A stretch of DNA of 64,000 nt, taken from Trachythela sp. YZ-2020 (Eukaryota; Cnidaria; Anthozoa; Malacalcyonacea; Clavulariidae). The stretch spans positions 62,001 through 126,000 of the forward strand of contig JADLSH010000190.1 in the NCBI GenBank assembly GCA_016169945.1, in the 5' to 3' direction. The first letter of the stretch is position 1; the number at the start of each line of letters is the position of its first letter. This document shows, in pieces, positions 11,953 through 23,900 of the stretch. The translations under genes were made by a program, and so were the position numbers. The notes beneath the pieces were generated by a model that saw nothing but the letters and a program-made list of their open reading frames with translations, was not told where the DNA came from and made no database searches.

Positions 11953-13419
11953 TTATATAACTCTTCTAACTTCAAAGAATCTTTTGATGTAGTAAACCTG
12001 TCCTAGTGCCATACCAATGATGAGAATGAATTCAAAGAATGACCACCAACTGACGATTTGGTTTGTGTGTAAATTGACTAGAGAAAGACACAAGACAGTC
12101 TGAAAAAAAGGTCCTTAACAATAGCAATTTTGGACTCTTTTGGACAATATTGTGGACTATTTTAGTTGCTATAGGTTTAGTAATTTAAATTCATTTAAAT
12201 TATTTTCAAAGTAATTATGGATTATTTATGAAATTTTATGGATTAATTGGTTAGACAGTACTTACTGTTATGATGTGATTCCATTCTCACTTCGTACTGC
12301 TCTTGTTTACGTTTAGTTTTAATCACTCCAATACTTAACTCTCCAATCAGTTTCTGAAGTTCAGACACTACAAAGAACAAGAAACTTACTTTTGAAATGA
12401 GTTTCCATCCTGACATTCTGTTTAACTTGGGTACGTCTTAACTTCATTAATTCAACGCTCAGTTCTCCAACGACCTTGTCTACTTCTGTAGCTAAGACCA
12501 AGAACAAGATCTCAATAAGGATAGGACACCAGCCTCAAATTTGTGCATTGACTTCTTATGTTATTTTCGAACATAGATATGGCCCAAAGACATGCAAACA
12601 AATTCCTCAACTTTTTGACACTTCACACCTACATACCTGTCTTATTGTGGCCATCGTCATTCTCTTGATATCGTTTTTCATCATTTAAAAAGTCAAACAT
12701 GAAATAGACTAATTTTGGAACTAACGATGACTTCTGATTGCCTAAGCAGAACACATATTTGCCATCCTGTTCGGCAGTAAAGAAATAGGAATCATCCGTC
12801 TTCTTGTCTTGGGAATACATCCGTTGTCCATCAGGTGCTGTAAGCTGTCAAGAGACAACATAACATTCCTGTCACTGATTGACGTTCTGTGGCAACTTGA
12901 GTATGGATGTCACCCCTAAGTATTTGCGATGGGTGGGGGAGGTGATTGTGGTTCAATGGTTAGTGCATGTGTCTTTCACCTCTGTGACCAGGGTTTGATT
13001 CTGCAATATGCAGGTGTCTGAGTATAATTTCACCTCATTGACATTACTAAAGACTAGTCATCAATTTGTCACTACTCATGCACGACTAGATTTGACAGAC
13101 AATAAGCCACACTGGGTCACTGTTACAGTACATAGTGTTTAGTAGATATTTATAGTGTGCTACTGCAGATACTAAACTATACGCACACTAACCCTTCCCT
13201 CTACAATATACCCCAATTTACCTTGGCATCGATATCCAGAAAGCCTCCTTCAGAGACCTCGTATAAAAATCCCCAAACTTGACCTTTCCTTACGTTTTCA
13301 TGATAGCACTGCTCCTCGTACGGTTCAATGCTCGTGAAAAACGACCACGAAATCCGAGGATAAAAACACAGTACAGCTACCACATATAAAACACAAGTTC
13401 CACAAAGTTTCAAAGCCAT
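11953..13419 (-). CDS. p24/TMED family paralogue with alternative coiled-coil exon
   Basis: A tandem paralogue of the TMED2-like gene. Exons 13222-13419 and 12637-12844, then either 12390-12491 (exon A) or 12266-12367 (exon B), then 11953-12077; each choice gives 633 nt (210 residues). Features: signal sequence (CVLYVVAVLCFYPRISW), GOLD domain with GFLYEVSEGGFLDIDAK, paired cysteines (CYHEN, FCLGN), a coiled coil from exon A or B, WWSFFEFILIIGMALG as the membrane segment and the tail YYIKRFFEVRRVI. The luminal domain has diverged strongly, while the membrane and tail part is close to the neighbour. Exons A and B encode related segments (VVGELSVELMK and LIGELSIGVIK; RMETHFK and RMESHHN), have equal length and identical phase 1-1, and are only 22 nt apart. 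Presumably an ER-Golgi transport receptor; its exact subfamily is uncertain. Confidence 0.9.
12266..12491 (-). other. Duplicated 102-nt exon pair, 22-nt spacing
   Basis: Exon A (12390-12491) and exon B (12266-12367) each have their own acceptor and donor. The spacer 12368-12389 reads GTAAGTTTCTTG followed by TTCTTTGTAG in sense: a perfect donor and acceptor with no room for a branch point. Reading through it gives a stop within about ten codons. Joining A to B should be sterically blocked, so one or the other is expected in each mRNA. Confidence 0.8.
12950..13045 (+). repeat. 5' part of tRNA-derived SINE
   Basis: Motifs TCAATGGTTAGTGCATGTG (A-box-like) and CAGGGTTTGATTC (B-box-like), then TGTCTGAGTATAATTTCACC. 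Lies in intron 1 of the TMED paralogue; the 3' tail is missing. Confidence 0.65.
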
Positions 13420-13746
13420 TTTGTGGCTAGATTTTGCTTAAATTGTGGAAAAAAGATCTTTAAAACGCCACGTAGCCTTTGTGTTCCTTTGTCAACTACA
13501 ACACACTGGCGAAAAAAATTACTGGGAAAAATAATCGAGAAGAAAAACACGGAAATCGGAGAAAAGACTGGTACTAGGAGTTGCGTGGAAATTGCGAGTG
13601 CTGCGTGGATTTTGCGGGATTCATGCAAGGAGCGCATTTTATTATGATCATTATGATAATCTCTATTTATTTTATCACTTGTTTATCTTGTTATTTGTTT
13701 ACAAAAATCTACTTTTATATTTCAAACGTGGGGGTCCATTAGTTGT

Positions 13747-13906
13747 CGTGGTTTGTGTCTGAACTACCTGAAAAAGATTAAAACAATTCGACATTCTAAC
13801 GAAAGCCCTTCAGCAGAATCTTACCAACCGTCTGACGAATGGCCTACGCTCGGAACACTGAAGTGTTTTTACATCTGTTTTTCAACTAGTTAAGACACAA
13901 ACCACG
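13747..13906. mobile_element. MITE with CGTGGTTTGTGTCT inverted ends
   Basis: Left CGTGGTTTGTGTCTGAACTA, right AGACACAAACCACG. Half or decayed copies occur near 11533 and 5450. Lies upstream of the TMED paralogue start, in the stretch separating it from the secreted-protein gene. Confidence 0.65.
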
Positions 13907-14504
13907 GCAGCTTATTTTTTCACAATAATTTAATTTAACAGCCAAATGAACCATTATAATCGCGTCAACGTACTGTATTGTAAAGTTTCCCAAATTATCT
14001 TCGACTCCAGTCACCCCAGGCATGCGTAACAGAGGTTCGGAAAGGTGTTAACTGATTTTTTACATTGGCCCCTTTTTTGACTGACAACTGACAAAATATC
14101 CTAACTGATCGACAAACGATGAAAAAGACAATTTGGAACAGAGATCATACAAAATGTCTTACTGACCGTTTACAATTGTCACAATTGACTTTAATTGAAT
14201 TACAAAATGTACTATTGACAGTGTACACATTGTCACAATTGACATGTAAAGACCCCCACTTTAAACTGTCTTACCAACAAGCCACTCAGTCTATAGTTTA
14301 CACCGCTCACTGTCCACCGTAAATAAAGTTGATCAAAAGTAGTCAATATTAACAGGTGCCAGATCTGTTGTTTAATAAGCAAGTCAAAAACAGCTCAACT
14401 GGACCGGAACGTCTTATCTGAACACGAATTTTGTTAACAATGTCATAGAAAACACTTCATTAATTTACCTCGGAAGTGTTTCCAGCAATTATCCAAGCTG
14501 GAAA
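13907..14504. other. Intergenic, presumed promoter region
   Basis: Between the divergently transcribed TMED paralogue and the secreted modular protein. It contains repeated ATTGTCACAATTGAC-type motifs around 14175-14245. No gene seen. Confidence 0.4.
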
Positions 14505-17500
14505 ATGGATACTTTGCTTTTGTTTGGATTTCTGTTGGCCTTTTGTCAATTTATGGTTGCAGGTATAATTTTGTTATATTGTTTTTCGTACGTTTTCATG
14601 GCGTGTGGTTTTAGAACTAGAAAATAGAAAAATATTTATACTTTATGCAAACAGATAAGATAATATAAAATAAATTATAATTTACTATACAAAATATTTA
14701 AGATACAATCTACAGTTTAATTCATATTACAGTACTAAGTATATTGTTTCCGAGGGCTAATGTTACAACATCATGTAATAATCATAAGGCCAACGAAAAC
14801 AATATAAAACCGTGTAGATTAGCTAGGGATTAAGATTTGTTACTGTTCTGTCCATTTTCTTATTCAGTAAAATGAAAAGAAACTGCCCTTACTAAGTGTT
14901 CATAATCATGAATTGATTCTGCGATAAGCAACTTTTCGCTTCAGTTAATTTTGCTACGCTCGAGAACCCAGTATTTTTTACTAGCCAAAATAATATATCC
15001 AAAGTTACAGGTTCACAACGCCCCTAAGGAGAACAAATTCTAAGAATATTTGCGCTAAGTCAGTGTGAAAGCTAACTTTATTTATACTGGATAGTTCTAT
15101 CAATTCTAAACTGTTCTCCCTAGAGATTCAGTAAGGATCATCTCTTATTGATCCAGTATTACTACAGGAGGAAACCTAAACTAACTTTATTTATACTGGA
15201 TAGTTCTATCAGTTCTAAACTGTTCTCCCTAGAGATTCAGTAAGGATCATCTCTTATTGATCCAGTATTACTACAGGAGGAAACCTAAACTAACTTTATT
15301 TATACTGGATAGCTCTATCAGTTCTAAACTGTTCTTCCTAGAGGTCTAGTAAGAGCCATCTCTTATTGATCCAGTGTTACTACAGGAGGAAACCTAAACT
15401 GAACTAACTTTATTTATACTGGATAGCTCTATCAGTTCTAAACTGTTCTTCCTAGAGGTTCAGTAAGGGCCATCTCTTATTGATCCAGTGTTACTACAAG
15501 TGGAAACCTAAACTAAAATAACTTTATTTATACTGGATAGCTTTATCAGTTCTAAAGTGTTCTCCATAGAGGTCCAGTAAGGGTCATGGAGCTTCAGTGG
15601 CGCAGTTGTCAGAGCAAGCGCCTTTCACCTCTGAGTCTTGAGTTCGATTCTCGCTGAGGACTTTACTCATCACACTCATGTGAAAAGAATAAGTCAACGC
15701 TCTGCCGAAAGTAGTGGGTTTTCTCCGGGCACTCCGGTTTCCTCCCATAGGGAAAGTTGACTGGGTGTAAAAATAGATAATGTAGGCGAAGTACATAATA
15801 TAGGTAAGCGAGATACTTGATGTATCCAGTGTTACTACAGGAGGAAACCTAAACTAAATTAACTTTACTTATACTGGATAGCTCTATCAGTTCTAAACTG
15901 TTATAGTCCAGTAAGAGCCAATTCATATGGCCCCAGTGTTACTACAAGAAGAAACCGGAGTACTCGGAGAACATCTACGATGTTTGGTAGAGTCAAACTG
16001 GAAACACTCTTCTCAAATGTGATTAAGCAAGGCAAAAATATAATCCGTAAACTTCATGAATCAAACCCCAGTCACAGAGGTGAAAGGCACATGCACTAAC
16101 CACTGTGCCATCGACATCTCTAATCTGTTTTTCTCTATATTAGCCAAGCTATCAGAGACATTTGAGAAGTTCTACACAACAGACGTGAGTTACGTACCCA
16201 CGGCTGGTCAACAACACAGCGCAATGGGAATCAGTACTCTGGCTAAGTTCTCAATGTTAAGTAACACACCCACTCTGTTTAAAGTCATGCGACCAGGCCT
16301 TAACAACGATGTCAATACCGTGTCACTACAATCAATGCAAAAACCTGGACTCTACCTTAGATATAAGAATTATAAATTTCATATGGAAAAAGATGATCGG
16401 ACGGAATTATTTAGTAAGTCTGAAATCTAATTTATATATTTATATAGTTTTCACATTCAAGAACATGTACTACCTCTGCATGATCTCACCATGCTTAACT
16501 CAGCAGTGAGTTCTGTACAACATCAGACCACTTTAAGGTAGCCCACATTCAAGAACATGTACTACCTCTGCATGATCACACCATGCTTAACTCAGCAGTG
16601 AGTTCTGTACAACATCAGACCACTTTAAGGTAGCCCACATTCAAGAACATGTACTACCTCTGCATGATCACACCATGCTTAACTCAGCAGTGAGTTCTGT
16701 ACAACATCAGATCATTTTAAGGTAGCCCACATTCAAGAACATGTACTACCTCTGCATGATCTAACCATGCTTAACTCAGCAGTGAGTTCTGTACAACATC
16801 AGATCACTTTAAGGTAGCCCACATTCAAGAACATGTACTACCTCTGCATGATCTCACCAAGCTTAACTCATTTATCAAACGTATGCGCCAGATATAAGTT
16901 TCCATTAAATCCCACTAAAGTTTTGTTGTTTCTGTAGAAAAAGACGCGACATTGCGGGAGAGGATAGGTCCGCGCGGGCGAGCTTATGAACTCCTGGGAC
17001 GAGACAATTGGTTCATGTGTCACACTGATACGACACCATACACACTGAAGGCGCGCTCAGAGAGGATTGGTACCAAGGATTTCGTGAACAATTGTGTGTA
17101 TGTAGCAGTGAAACAAGATATGGTGGAAAAGAAGAATATTGTCAAGACATTGCCCAGTGGAGGAGCAATGGTGGTCAATCAAGTGCCGTCTACACAGAAC
17201 ACAGGTATATACTCGTAAAAGATTCCAAAACCTTCCATTTAAGATTCAATGTCCATTTGATTACACAAGTGGTGCCACATAGACAGGAATATTAAGGTTA
17301 TCTGCAAAACTGATCATTAGATCGTAATACTTTTCATGAAGAAGGGTTATCTTTCAGTCGACACAACTGCTAAAAACGTATCAGCTTCTGGGGTATTCTG
17401 AGATAGGATAGCGTCCCATTTCTGGCGTCCCATTTCTGGCGTCCCATCTCTGGCGTCCCATCTCTGGCGTCCCATCTCTGGCGTCCCATCTCTGGCGTCC

Positions 17501-20500
17501 CATCAGCAACTGTATATTAATACTGCAGGGAATCAAACCTCTGTCACAGAGCTGAAAGGCGCATGTACCAACCACAGTGCACAAGCTGTGAGGCACGCCC
17601 TCTCCCCAATCACATTATTAATTAACTTAATTATCTAATTAATTAATTAATTAATTATCTAATTAATAATTATCTAATTAATTATCTAATTAATTAATTA
17701 ATTATCTTTGAGTGACGTTCCATATCACTATCCCAAAATACTGCAGGATTAGAATTAGGGTTGGGAGAAGGATTAGGGTAAATTAGGGTAAGGTTTAGGA
17801 TTAGTGTTGAGGTCAGGGTTGGGCTTTGAGTTATGGTTAGAGTTAGACTTAGTATTTGGTTTAGGGTTACAGGTTGGACTATGGTTGGTGTTAGGTTTAT
17901 GATTGTATCTTAATTAACGTTCTTAACATGAAAATTGACTCATCTTTTCCAACAGACAAATGTGTCAGTATACGATTCGTGAATCATCTTGGTGGCCCTG
18001 TGCGTGTCGTATCCAGTCTCAAACCTGAAGGTTACCTGGTAACGGCCAACGCCTTCAAACTGAAGACGATATTTAAACACGCCAATCATAAACAACGTCA
18101 CGTGATCTTCTACGCGGAGAACGTGCAAGATCGAGATGATGACGTCATGTTAAATACTAAGAATGCGTTTACTATCAAACCTCATCAGTGTTCGGAAGAT
18201 TTTACGAATGTTGTTTTGTCCTCACAGTCGAACGACGCAAGTAAGTGTTATGATAGTTTATATTTACAGATCATCGCGCGAAGGGAGGGAAAAAAGAGCT
18301 CAATCATATGGACTGTAGTCTGATCTTTCAACTGGGATAGCCAGAACTTTAGATGTAAAAATGTGTTTTCTAGTTAGCCCAGTGCTTTACATTTAAATTT
18401 TAACAAACGTCTTACCTTTTCACAGTTTAATTAAAATGTAAAACTGTTATTTATCTCAACAGCATCTGACACGGCAATAAAATCAAACAACGGTCAGACC
18501 ACACCATTTCCGATCAACAATCAAATCTCATCATCTCCTCAGGACGACCAAACCAATAACGCACCAATCCCTCCGGCACTGGGCGATGGTACACCGACAC
18601 TTCCCGCGTTAAACGACGGTCCTCCAAAACCTCCGGCAACCTCCGACGCTTCACCAAAACCTCCGGGAATCTCCGCTACTTCACCAAAATCTCCGGGAAT
18701 CTCCGGTACCTCACCGAAGCCACCGGGAGCTTCCGACACCACACCGAAACCTCACGAAAGTACTCCGGCACCTTCGGGTACAATTATTGCAAAAACGACA
18801 CCTCCTATTCTCAAAAACGCTGAACCTACCACACAAAATAATGGCATACTAAAAACTCAGGAAAACCCAAATGTACCAGCATCCGAGCTTGCATTGACCT
18901 CACCAGTTTACAATGCTATACCAAACCCTAACCCAACTGTTCATGCCACACTCAACCAACAACCCACAGTTACTGCTAACGAACTTGGAGTCACAACCGC
19001 ACCTAAAACTAACCCTGGACCAGCCTGGGTCACGCCTAACCCAAACCAATTCTCACAAAGCAGTTACACAGCACCACTTAAACAGAAGATAAAAAATCTT
19101 GACAATGTTTTACAGAAGCGAATTCAGACTCAACCGAGACCAGTGTTTGGTAGTGTACTACCCAGTTCTGTAAGACAGGGTGCACTAAGTTCTGGCAGAC
19201 CTAAGGGTTATGAAGCATGGTCGTCTTATGGTCCTTGTAGCGTTTCTTGTGGTGTTGGGACGCGCAGAAGAACAAGAGTCTGTAGACCTGGGTCCTACTG
19301 TTTTGGACCTGCAGCCGAGAGTAGGGCTTGTATCAAGGAGCAGTGTGCTTGTGAGTATATAGAGTGTGTGTATATTATGCCTATTGCTACCCAATACACA
19401 TTTTCATATAACTCGCATTCCTAGTTACCACTGTTAAGATAATGTAAGCATAGAATGGAACACATATTCTCTGCACTGTGTAAGAAACTGGTGGGTCAAC
19501 CTCAGAAATGTTAGCACTTAGAGCAGCAAGCAAATGAAACTACACAAAGTAGGAGTAAAAAAGTGAAATATTATGGCCCTTTGCATAACTAATGCCACCC
19601 AGTCACGATTCAGTGATCGGAATGTTCCATTGTCTTGTTATTGTTTGTGCATGTAATATTACTATTTTTCATTCATTTTCAGCCAACTGCATCCACACAA
19701 CAGCCGGGACAGTCAGAGAAGGCTCTTGCTGTCATTTTCCATTCTCCTACAACGGAGGTCAATATTATCACTGTATACTGAGTCCAAACAATAATGAGAG
19801 AATGTGGTGCTCGACTACACCTTACTTTGAACAAGATAGACAGTGGGGATACTGTCCAAGATCTGGTAAGAAATTATAGATATAAAACCCAACAAGATAT
19901 GTTCCTTAGGCTTTACTGGACCTCAAGGGAAAACAGTTTAGAACTGATAAAACTATCCGGTAATTCCTGTTTTTTACAGCTAAAGCTCCAATACGTTCAT
20001 TTATCAAACCAGTTAAACCGGTTATGCCAAGTCAACAACTCCTGGGAACACAATCACCAGTATCCCAATATAACAATCAATACTACAATAATCCCTATGT
20101 GCCCGAAGAATACACCAATGTCCCATGCAGTGCAATGTGTTCGAGAGTGTGTGATGCATCATGTCCGAGACATTGCTGTTTGTCAGTCAGAGCTAATCTA
20201 CCAGTTACTGCGGTAAGTTCTGTATTTATTGGTAAAGATAAGACATTGTTCTTTGTAGCTGAGAGCTGAGTTACGAAGGACACAGCTCAAATGTCACAGA
20301 GTCGAAGGTGTACTAGGGCGCCTCTTGCTGCCACCATATTTGTATTCTGATCACAGAGTGTGGGAGGAAAACGCAGAACCCGGAGAAACCCTCAAAGCAC
20401 AAGAGAGAACGAACCAGGTTAATTAATTGTCACTTGTCTGCATCATATCTTGACTTACGTACCAATGACAGAGGCTTTCTCTCGTTTAGTACATGGGAAA

Positions 20501-20558
20501 TAACTACGATCGCAATGATAAGAGAAGCAATGTCTACCCGAATCAACCAAGATACTGA
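14505..20558 (+). CDS. Secreted modular protein: AbfB-like, Pro-rich, TSP1, FN2
   Basis: Exons 14505-14562, 16144-16413, 16938-17204, 17956-18240, 18463-19350, 19683-19865, 19980-20212 and 20490-20558 give 2253 nt (750 residues). Order: signal peptide (1-19, LLLFGFLLAFCQFMVA); AbfB-like beta-trefoil (about 75-165) with GLYLRYKNYKFHM and ELFKKDATL; an unassigned module in exon 4 (about 199-293) with CVSIRFVNHLGGPVRVVS; a Pro/Thr/Ser-rich linker with a 9-residue repeat of type SPKPPGIS; a thrombospondin type 1 repeat (543-589, WSSYGPCSVSCGVGTRRR); a fibronectin type II domain (about 592-650, CCHFPFSYNGGQYYHC); and a C-terminal Cys cluster (CSAMCSRVCDASC). Introns 1-6 are all phase 1, the mark of exon-shuffled extracellular proteins. 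An extracellular-matrix or secreted carbohydrate-binding role is inference; I do not recognise the whole protein. Confidence 0.85.
15066..15590 (-). repeat. Tandem array of SINE 3' tails, about 115-120 bp unit
   Basis: About five consecutive copies containing ACTTTATTTATACTGGATAG, TCTAAACTGTTC and CTACAGGAGGAAACCTAAAC. The reverse complement matches the 3' part of the SINE at 10655-10765. Copies 1 and 2 are nearly identical and later ones progressively diverge. Lies in intron 1 of the secreted-protein gene. Confidence 0.85.
15588..15830 (+). repeat. tRNA-derived SINE, second family
   Basis: Head CAGTGGCGCAGTTGTCAGAG (A-box-like) and GAGTTCGATTCTCGCTGAGG (B box), body ACTCATGTGAAAAGAATAAG, tail TTTTCTCCGGGCACTCCGG and TTTCCTCCCATAG. 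It is inserted within the tandem array. Related copies lie at 33715-33965 (plus) and 29018-29145 (minus). Confidence 0.8.
15825..16115 (-). repeat. SINE-tail repeat plus SINE copy
   Basis: 15825-15965 is another unit of the tail repeat. About 15950-16115 is a reverse-strand SINE with GAAACCGGAGTACTCGG and CAAACCCCAGTCACAGAGG. Confidence 0.65.
16454..16862 (+). repeat. 92-bp tandem repeat, about 4.5 copies
   Basis: Unit starts CACATTCAAGAACATGTACT and contains CTTAACTCAGCAGTGAGTTC and ACTTTAAGGTAGCC. Copies are nearly identical. Lies in intron 2 of the secreted-protein gene. Confidence 0.9.
17412..17505 (+). repeat. 14-bp minisatellite
   Basis: About seven copies of GGCGTCCCATCTCT in intron 3 of the secreted-protein gene, followed by a partial reverse-strand SINE (about 17515-17595). 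Confidence 0.85.
17620..17905 (+). repeat. TAAT-rich simple repeat and TTAGGG-like repeat
   Basis: 17620-17710 is (TTAA/TTAT)-type low-complexity sequence. 17745-17905 holds degenerate GTTAGGG/TTAGGGTTA words, similar to 2795-2915. Confidence 0.7.
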
Positions 20559-20727
20559 CACAGTTTTGCAAAGACAGAAGAAAACACGTCGTAAGAAAAG
20601 AGAATAAGAAATTTAGCGAATGAACGCTCCTCAATACTCACGACCTCTTCAGGATAGAAGACAGAGATTTTGTGTAAATATGAAATGTACAAGGCAGCAA
20701 ACAGGAAATTACCTTGTACTACAGACA

Positions 20728-20733
20728 AATAAA
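20728..20733 (+). terminator. Poly(A) signal AATAAA
   Basis: AATAAA lies 170 bp after the secreted-protein stop codon. It is the first canonical signal downstream on this strand. Confidence 0.55.
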
Positions 20734-20940
20734 ACCATGTTTAAATATTGTTTTACTTATATGCAGGTTGTGTTGCGCTAGGCAAATGAGAACTAATGAC
20801 TAATTTATCACAGGACTACCCAGAGATCAAACTACATTGGGTTTACTGTTCAGTTAACGCCAGCATCTCACACACACGAGTTCTGCCATGTTTAATTCAG
20901 TTCAGATAGTTAACTATCTCAATATGGCTTACCTTCCAAG

Positions 20941-23900
20941 TTATTCAAATTGCGAATGTCCTTTCATTGTAATCTCATAGTCTAACGAGGATTCTCTAGA
21001 GGTGTAAGCGTCCAGTGTCTGACCACGGGAAACTGGAGAGAGGTCTTGTGAACACCATCTAAGTAAACACATACACGAATTTAGCCTTCATACTTAGGGC
21101 TCATCCATTTAGTACGTACCCAATGGGATGATCCTTTATATATTTCGCCTCTGTGACCGAGGTTTGCTTCCTGCAATATACAGTTGTCTGATTATAATTT
21201 CACCTCAGTCACATCTGAGAAGAGTGTATCCAGCTTGACTTTACCAAACACCGCAGGTTAATATTGTTATTAACACTCACCGTTTGGCCACAGCTATGTC
21301 ACATTGATACGCTTCTGACCATGACGCATGCTCAGTAAGTAAGGCACCTACAAATTGAATGAGTGTCACAGGCTACAATCTGGCTCAAAGGTGAAAGGCA
21401 AAATACATATATTGCGCTAAGCCTACGTACCATTCAGTGAGGTCTGATTGTAGACTCTGTAATCTTTGCACAGGCTAAAGTCAGGCTCAAAGGCGAAAGG
21501 CAAAATACATTTATTGCGCTAAACCTACGTACAATTCAGTGAGGTATTGGAAATTTTCTATAAATGAAGGGTGGACATTATCATATAGAATTAAATATGC
21601 CCTCACTAACCTGCATACACCCGTGCCAGGCTATAGGCCAGATCTCGGGCAGCTATTTCAAGATACTCAGGCTTTTCTTGAGCAGCTTGTTGTAAAAACT
21701 CTAAAGTCTTCCCCATTCCCCTCTCAACAACATCACAAACACTGCCGAGATCGCTGTGTGATTGTTCACGTGCATTTGATAGTTTCTTCATGACAGCATC
21801 ACGAAAAGCGTTAATCACCCTTCCCTTGGATTTTGTGATAGCTCTTAGAACATCAAGTGATAGAATATTTGTTGTGCCTTCCCAAATTGGCAAGACCTAA
21901 AATGATTTGTAAAAATTGATATGCTAAGCCTAAGGCATAGTGTATACCTATGGATATGTCCGCTATATAAAGATGGGCTTCAGTAAGCGTTACATGGCAG
22001 GAGATGGTGTTCAACTTCAGAAATGTTTACATTTATAGGAGCATGCAAATTAAACTGCATCTCTCAATGAAAATAATTAAAATAATCTCACTCTAACTGC
22101 TGGTTGACCACAATCTCCTGCACAATGTATAAAACCCAGCTACAATGTAGAAGACTATTTGACCACAGTTATTGATGGTCATTGATGGCGAACATAGTTC
22201 ATCCTGATCCAAGAGCAAAAGCCAGCCCTAAATTTGTATGGTACGTACCTGTGCATCTCTTAACATCCCTGGTAATCCAGTATCCTCAATATATCCCTGA
22301 CCGCCAAAGCACTCCAATCCTTCAGACACAACACTCACTGACTGAAATATATTACGATTATTTTCAGTGTAAGAATAGAATAAGGGGTGTACATTGAATC
22401 AATGTTTATTTTCAATAATGAGTACCTGTTTTGCAGTGTATAGTTTTGTAATTGGTGTCAACAATCGAAACACGAGCTCATCATTTTCTGATGCCTTTCC
22501 ATTCTCTTGTAAACCAAGAAGTCTGGCAAGTTCCAGAACCAATGACATGCCAGCCCGGGTTTCAACCTAAATATCATGAAAGTTTCCATGTTGGCCATTT
22601 TTCAGAACTGAGTGATGAAGTCTATTTGCTTGCTCTAATATGTGTGAACATTTCTGAAGTTGACCACCATCTTCTGCCCGGTAACACTTACTGAAACCTA
22701 TGACAGTGAAGTAAGCAACTGTACCTCCATGGCAGCGAGAGTGCGCATGTGCAGTGGATGTTGGATCAGATATTTCTGAAATGCAACACGTTTTGTGGCA
22801 TAGTCTCTTGCAAAGGACAATATTCTGAAAGAATAAGAAAGAATGAGGTTTGATACATGGTTCAAAATGACCCTTTTTGTGGTAGTTCAGACACTAATGA
22901 ACCACAAGTGGTTATAGTAGAATACTATACCTACCCTGAACCAGTAAACCTCACATTTGATAAGCATTATATACTGTCTAACCGTACCTTCTCATCAGAG
23001 CAACAGAGGATGAACTGTTATGTATTCTAGTCATTGTCAACATCTTCGAGATACTGGAAACTCCTTTGCCTTCATCAGAAATCTAAATACGCCAATTTCA
23101 TGTGAAAATAATTCAACGCATCCCAATTTATTGTAGCTACTTGATGTGTAAATTATCTATCAAACATTAAACACATTAAACAACATTAAAAGATCACAAA
23201 CATATATGTTACTATCAATGGTTGCTGCTACAACCATACATCATCAGATGTTTAATTATACCTTATACGCAGTAGTCCCGTCCAGTAATAACTCAGCAGT
23301 TGGCAATTGTCTCGTTCCTAACTTGTTCTTCAGTCTCTGAATCTGTATTCCGTTTAATTTACCATCTTTATTTCTTGTTTCAAGATAAAATAATGAAAGA
23401 CCTTTTGAGCCCTTGAAATAGAATGAGATTCATTAAAATCTTAGAGAAAATACTCACAGAAACTATGACAACTTACCGCTACAGTATCACCACGACTGTC
23501 ACAGATTCTCGCCAAAGTTAAAGTCATATCTGCATCTGTGGCTGATGAAAACCATTTATAACCAGAAAGTTTATATGTGCCATCTCCTTGGGCTTGGGCT
23601 ATTGTTTCTGTGCCATGACCTAGTGGAAAGTATACTAACATTAGTATCATGATTTTGCTGTTTTAATTACTCTGTCTAACGTCAGATTAATTTACTTGTA
23701 TTAACATATATATTTTTACCAACATCAGACCCTCCCCTTCGTTCAGTCATCCACTGCCCTGAAGTCCAGAATTCCTTGGGATCTCTTGACGTCAAATGTT
23801 TATATGCGTTAGTTAGAAAATCTTCTGAGTAACCACCATCCTAGAACATTATAAAATTACTTGCATTATTGGGCTACATATTACAAACATGGGATGCAGT

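Noticed and set aside
15588..15665. tRNA gene
   Set aside because: A- and B-box-like motifs are present, but the flanking body and tail are shared with other dispersed copies, so this is a SINE head and not a functional tRNA.
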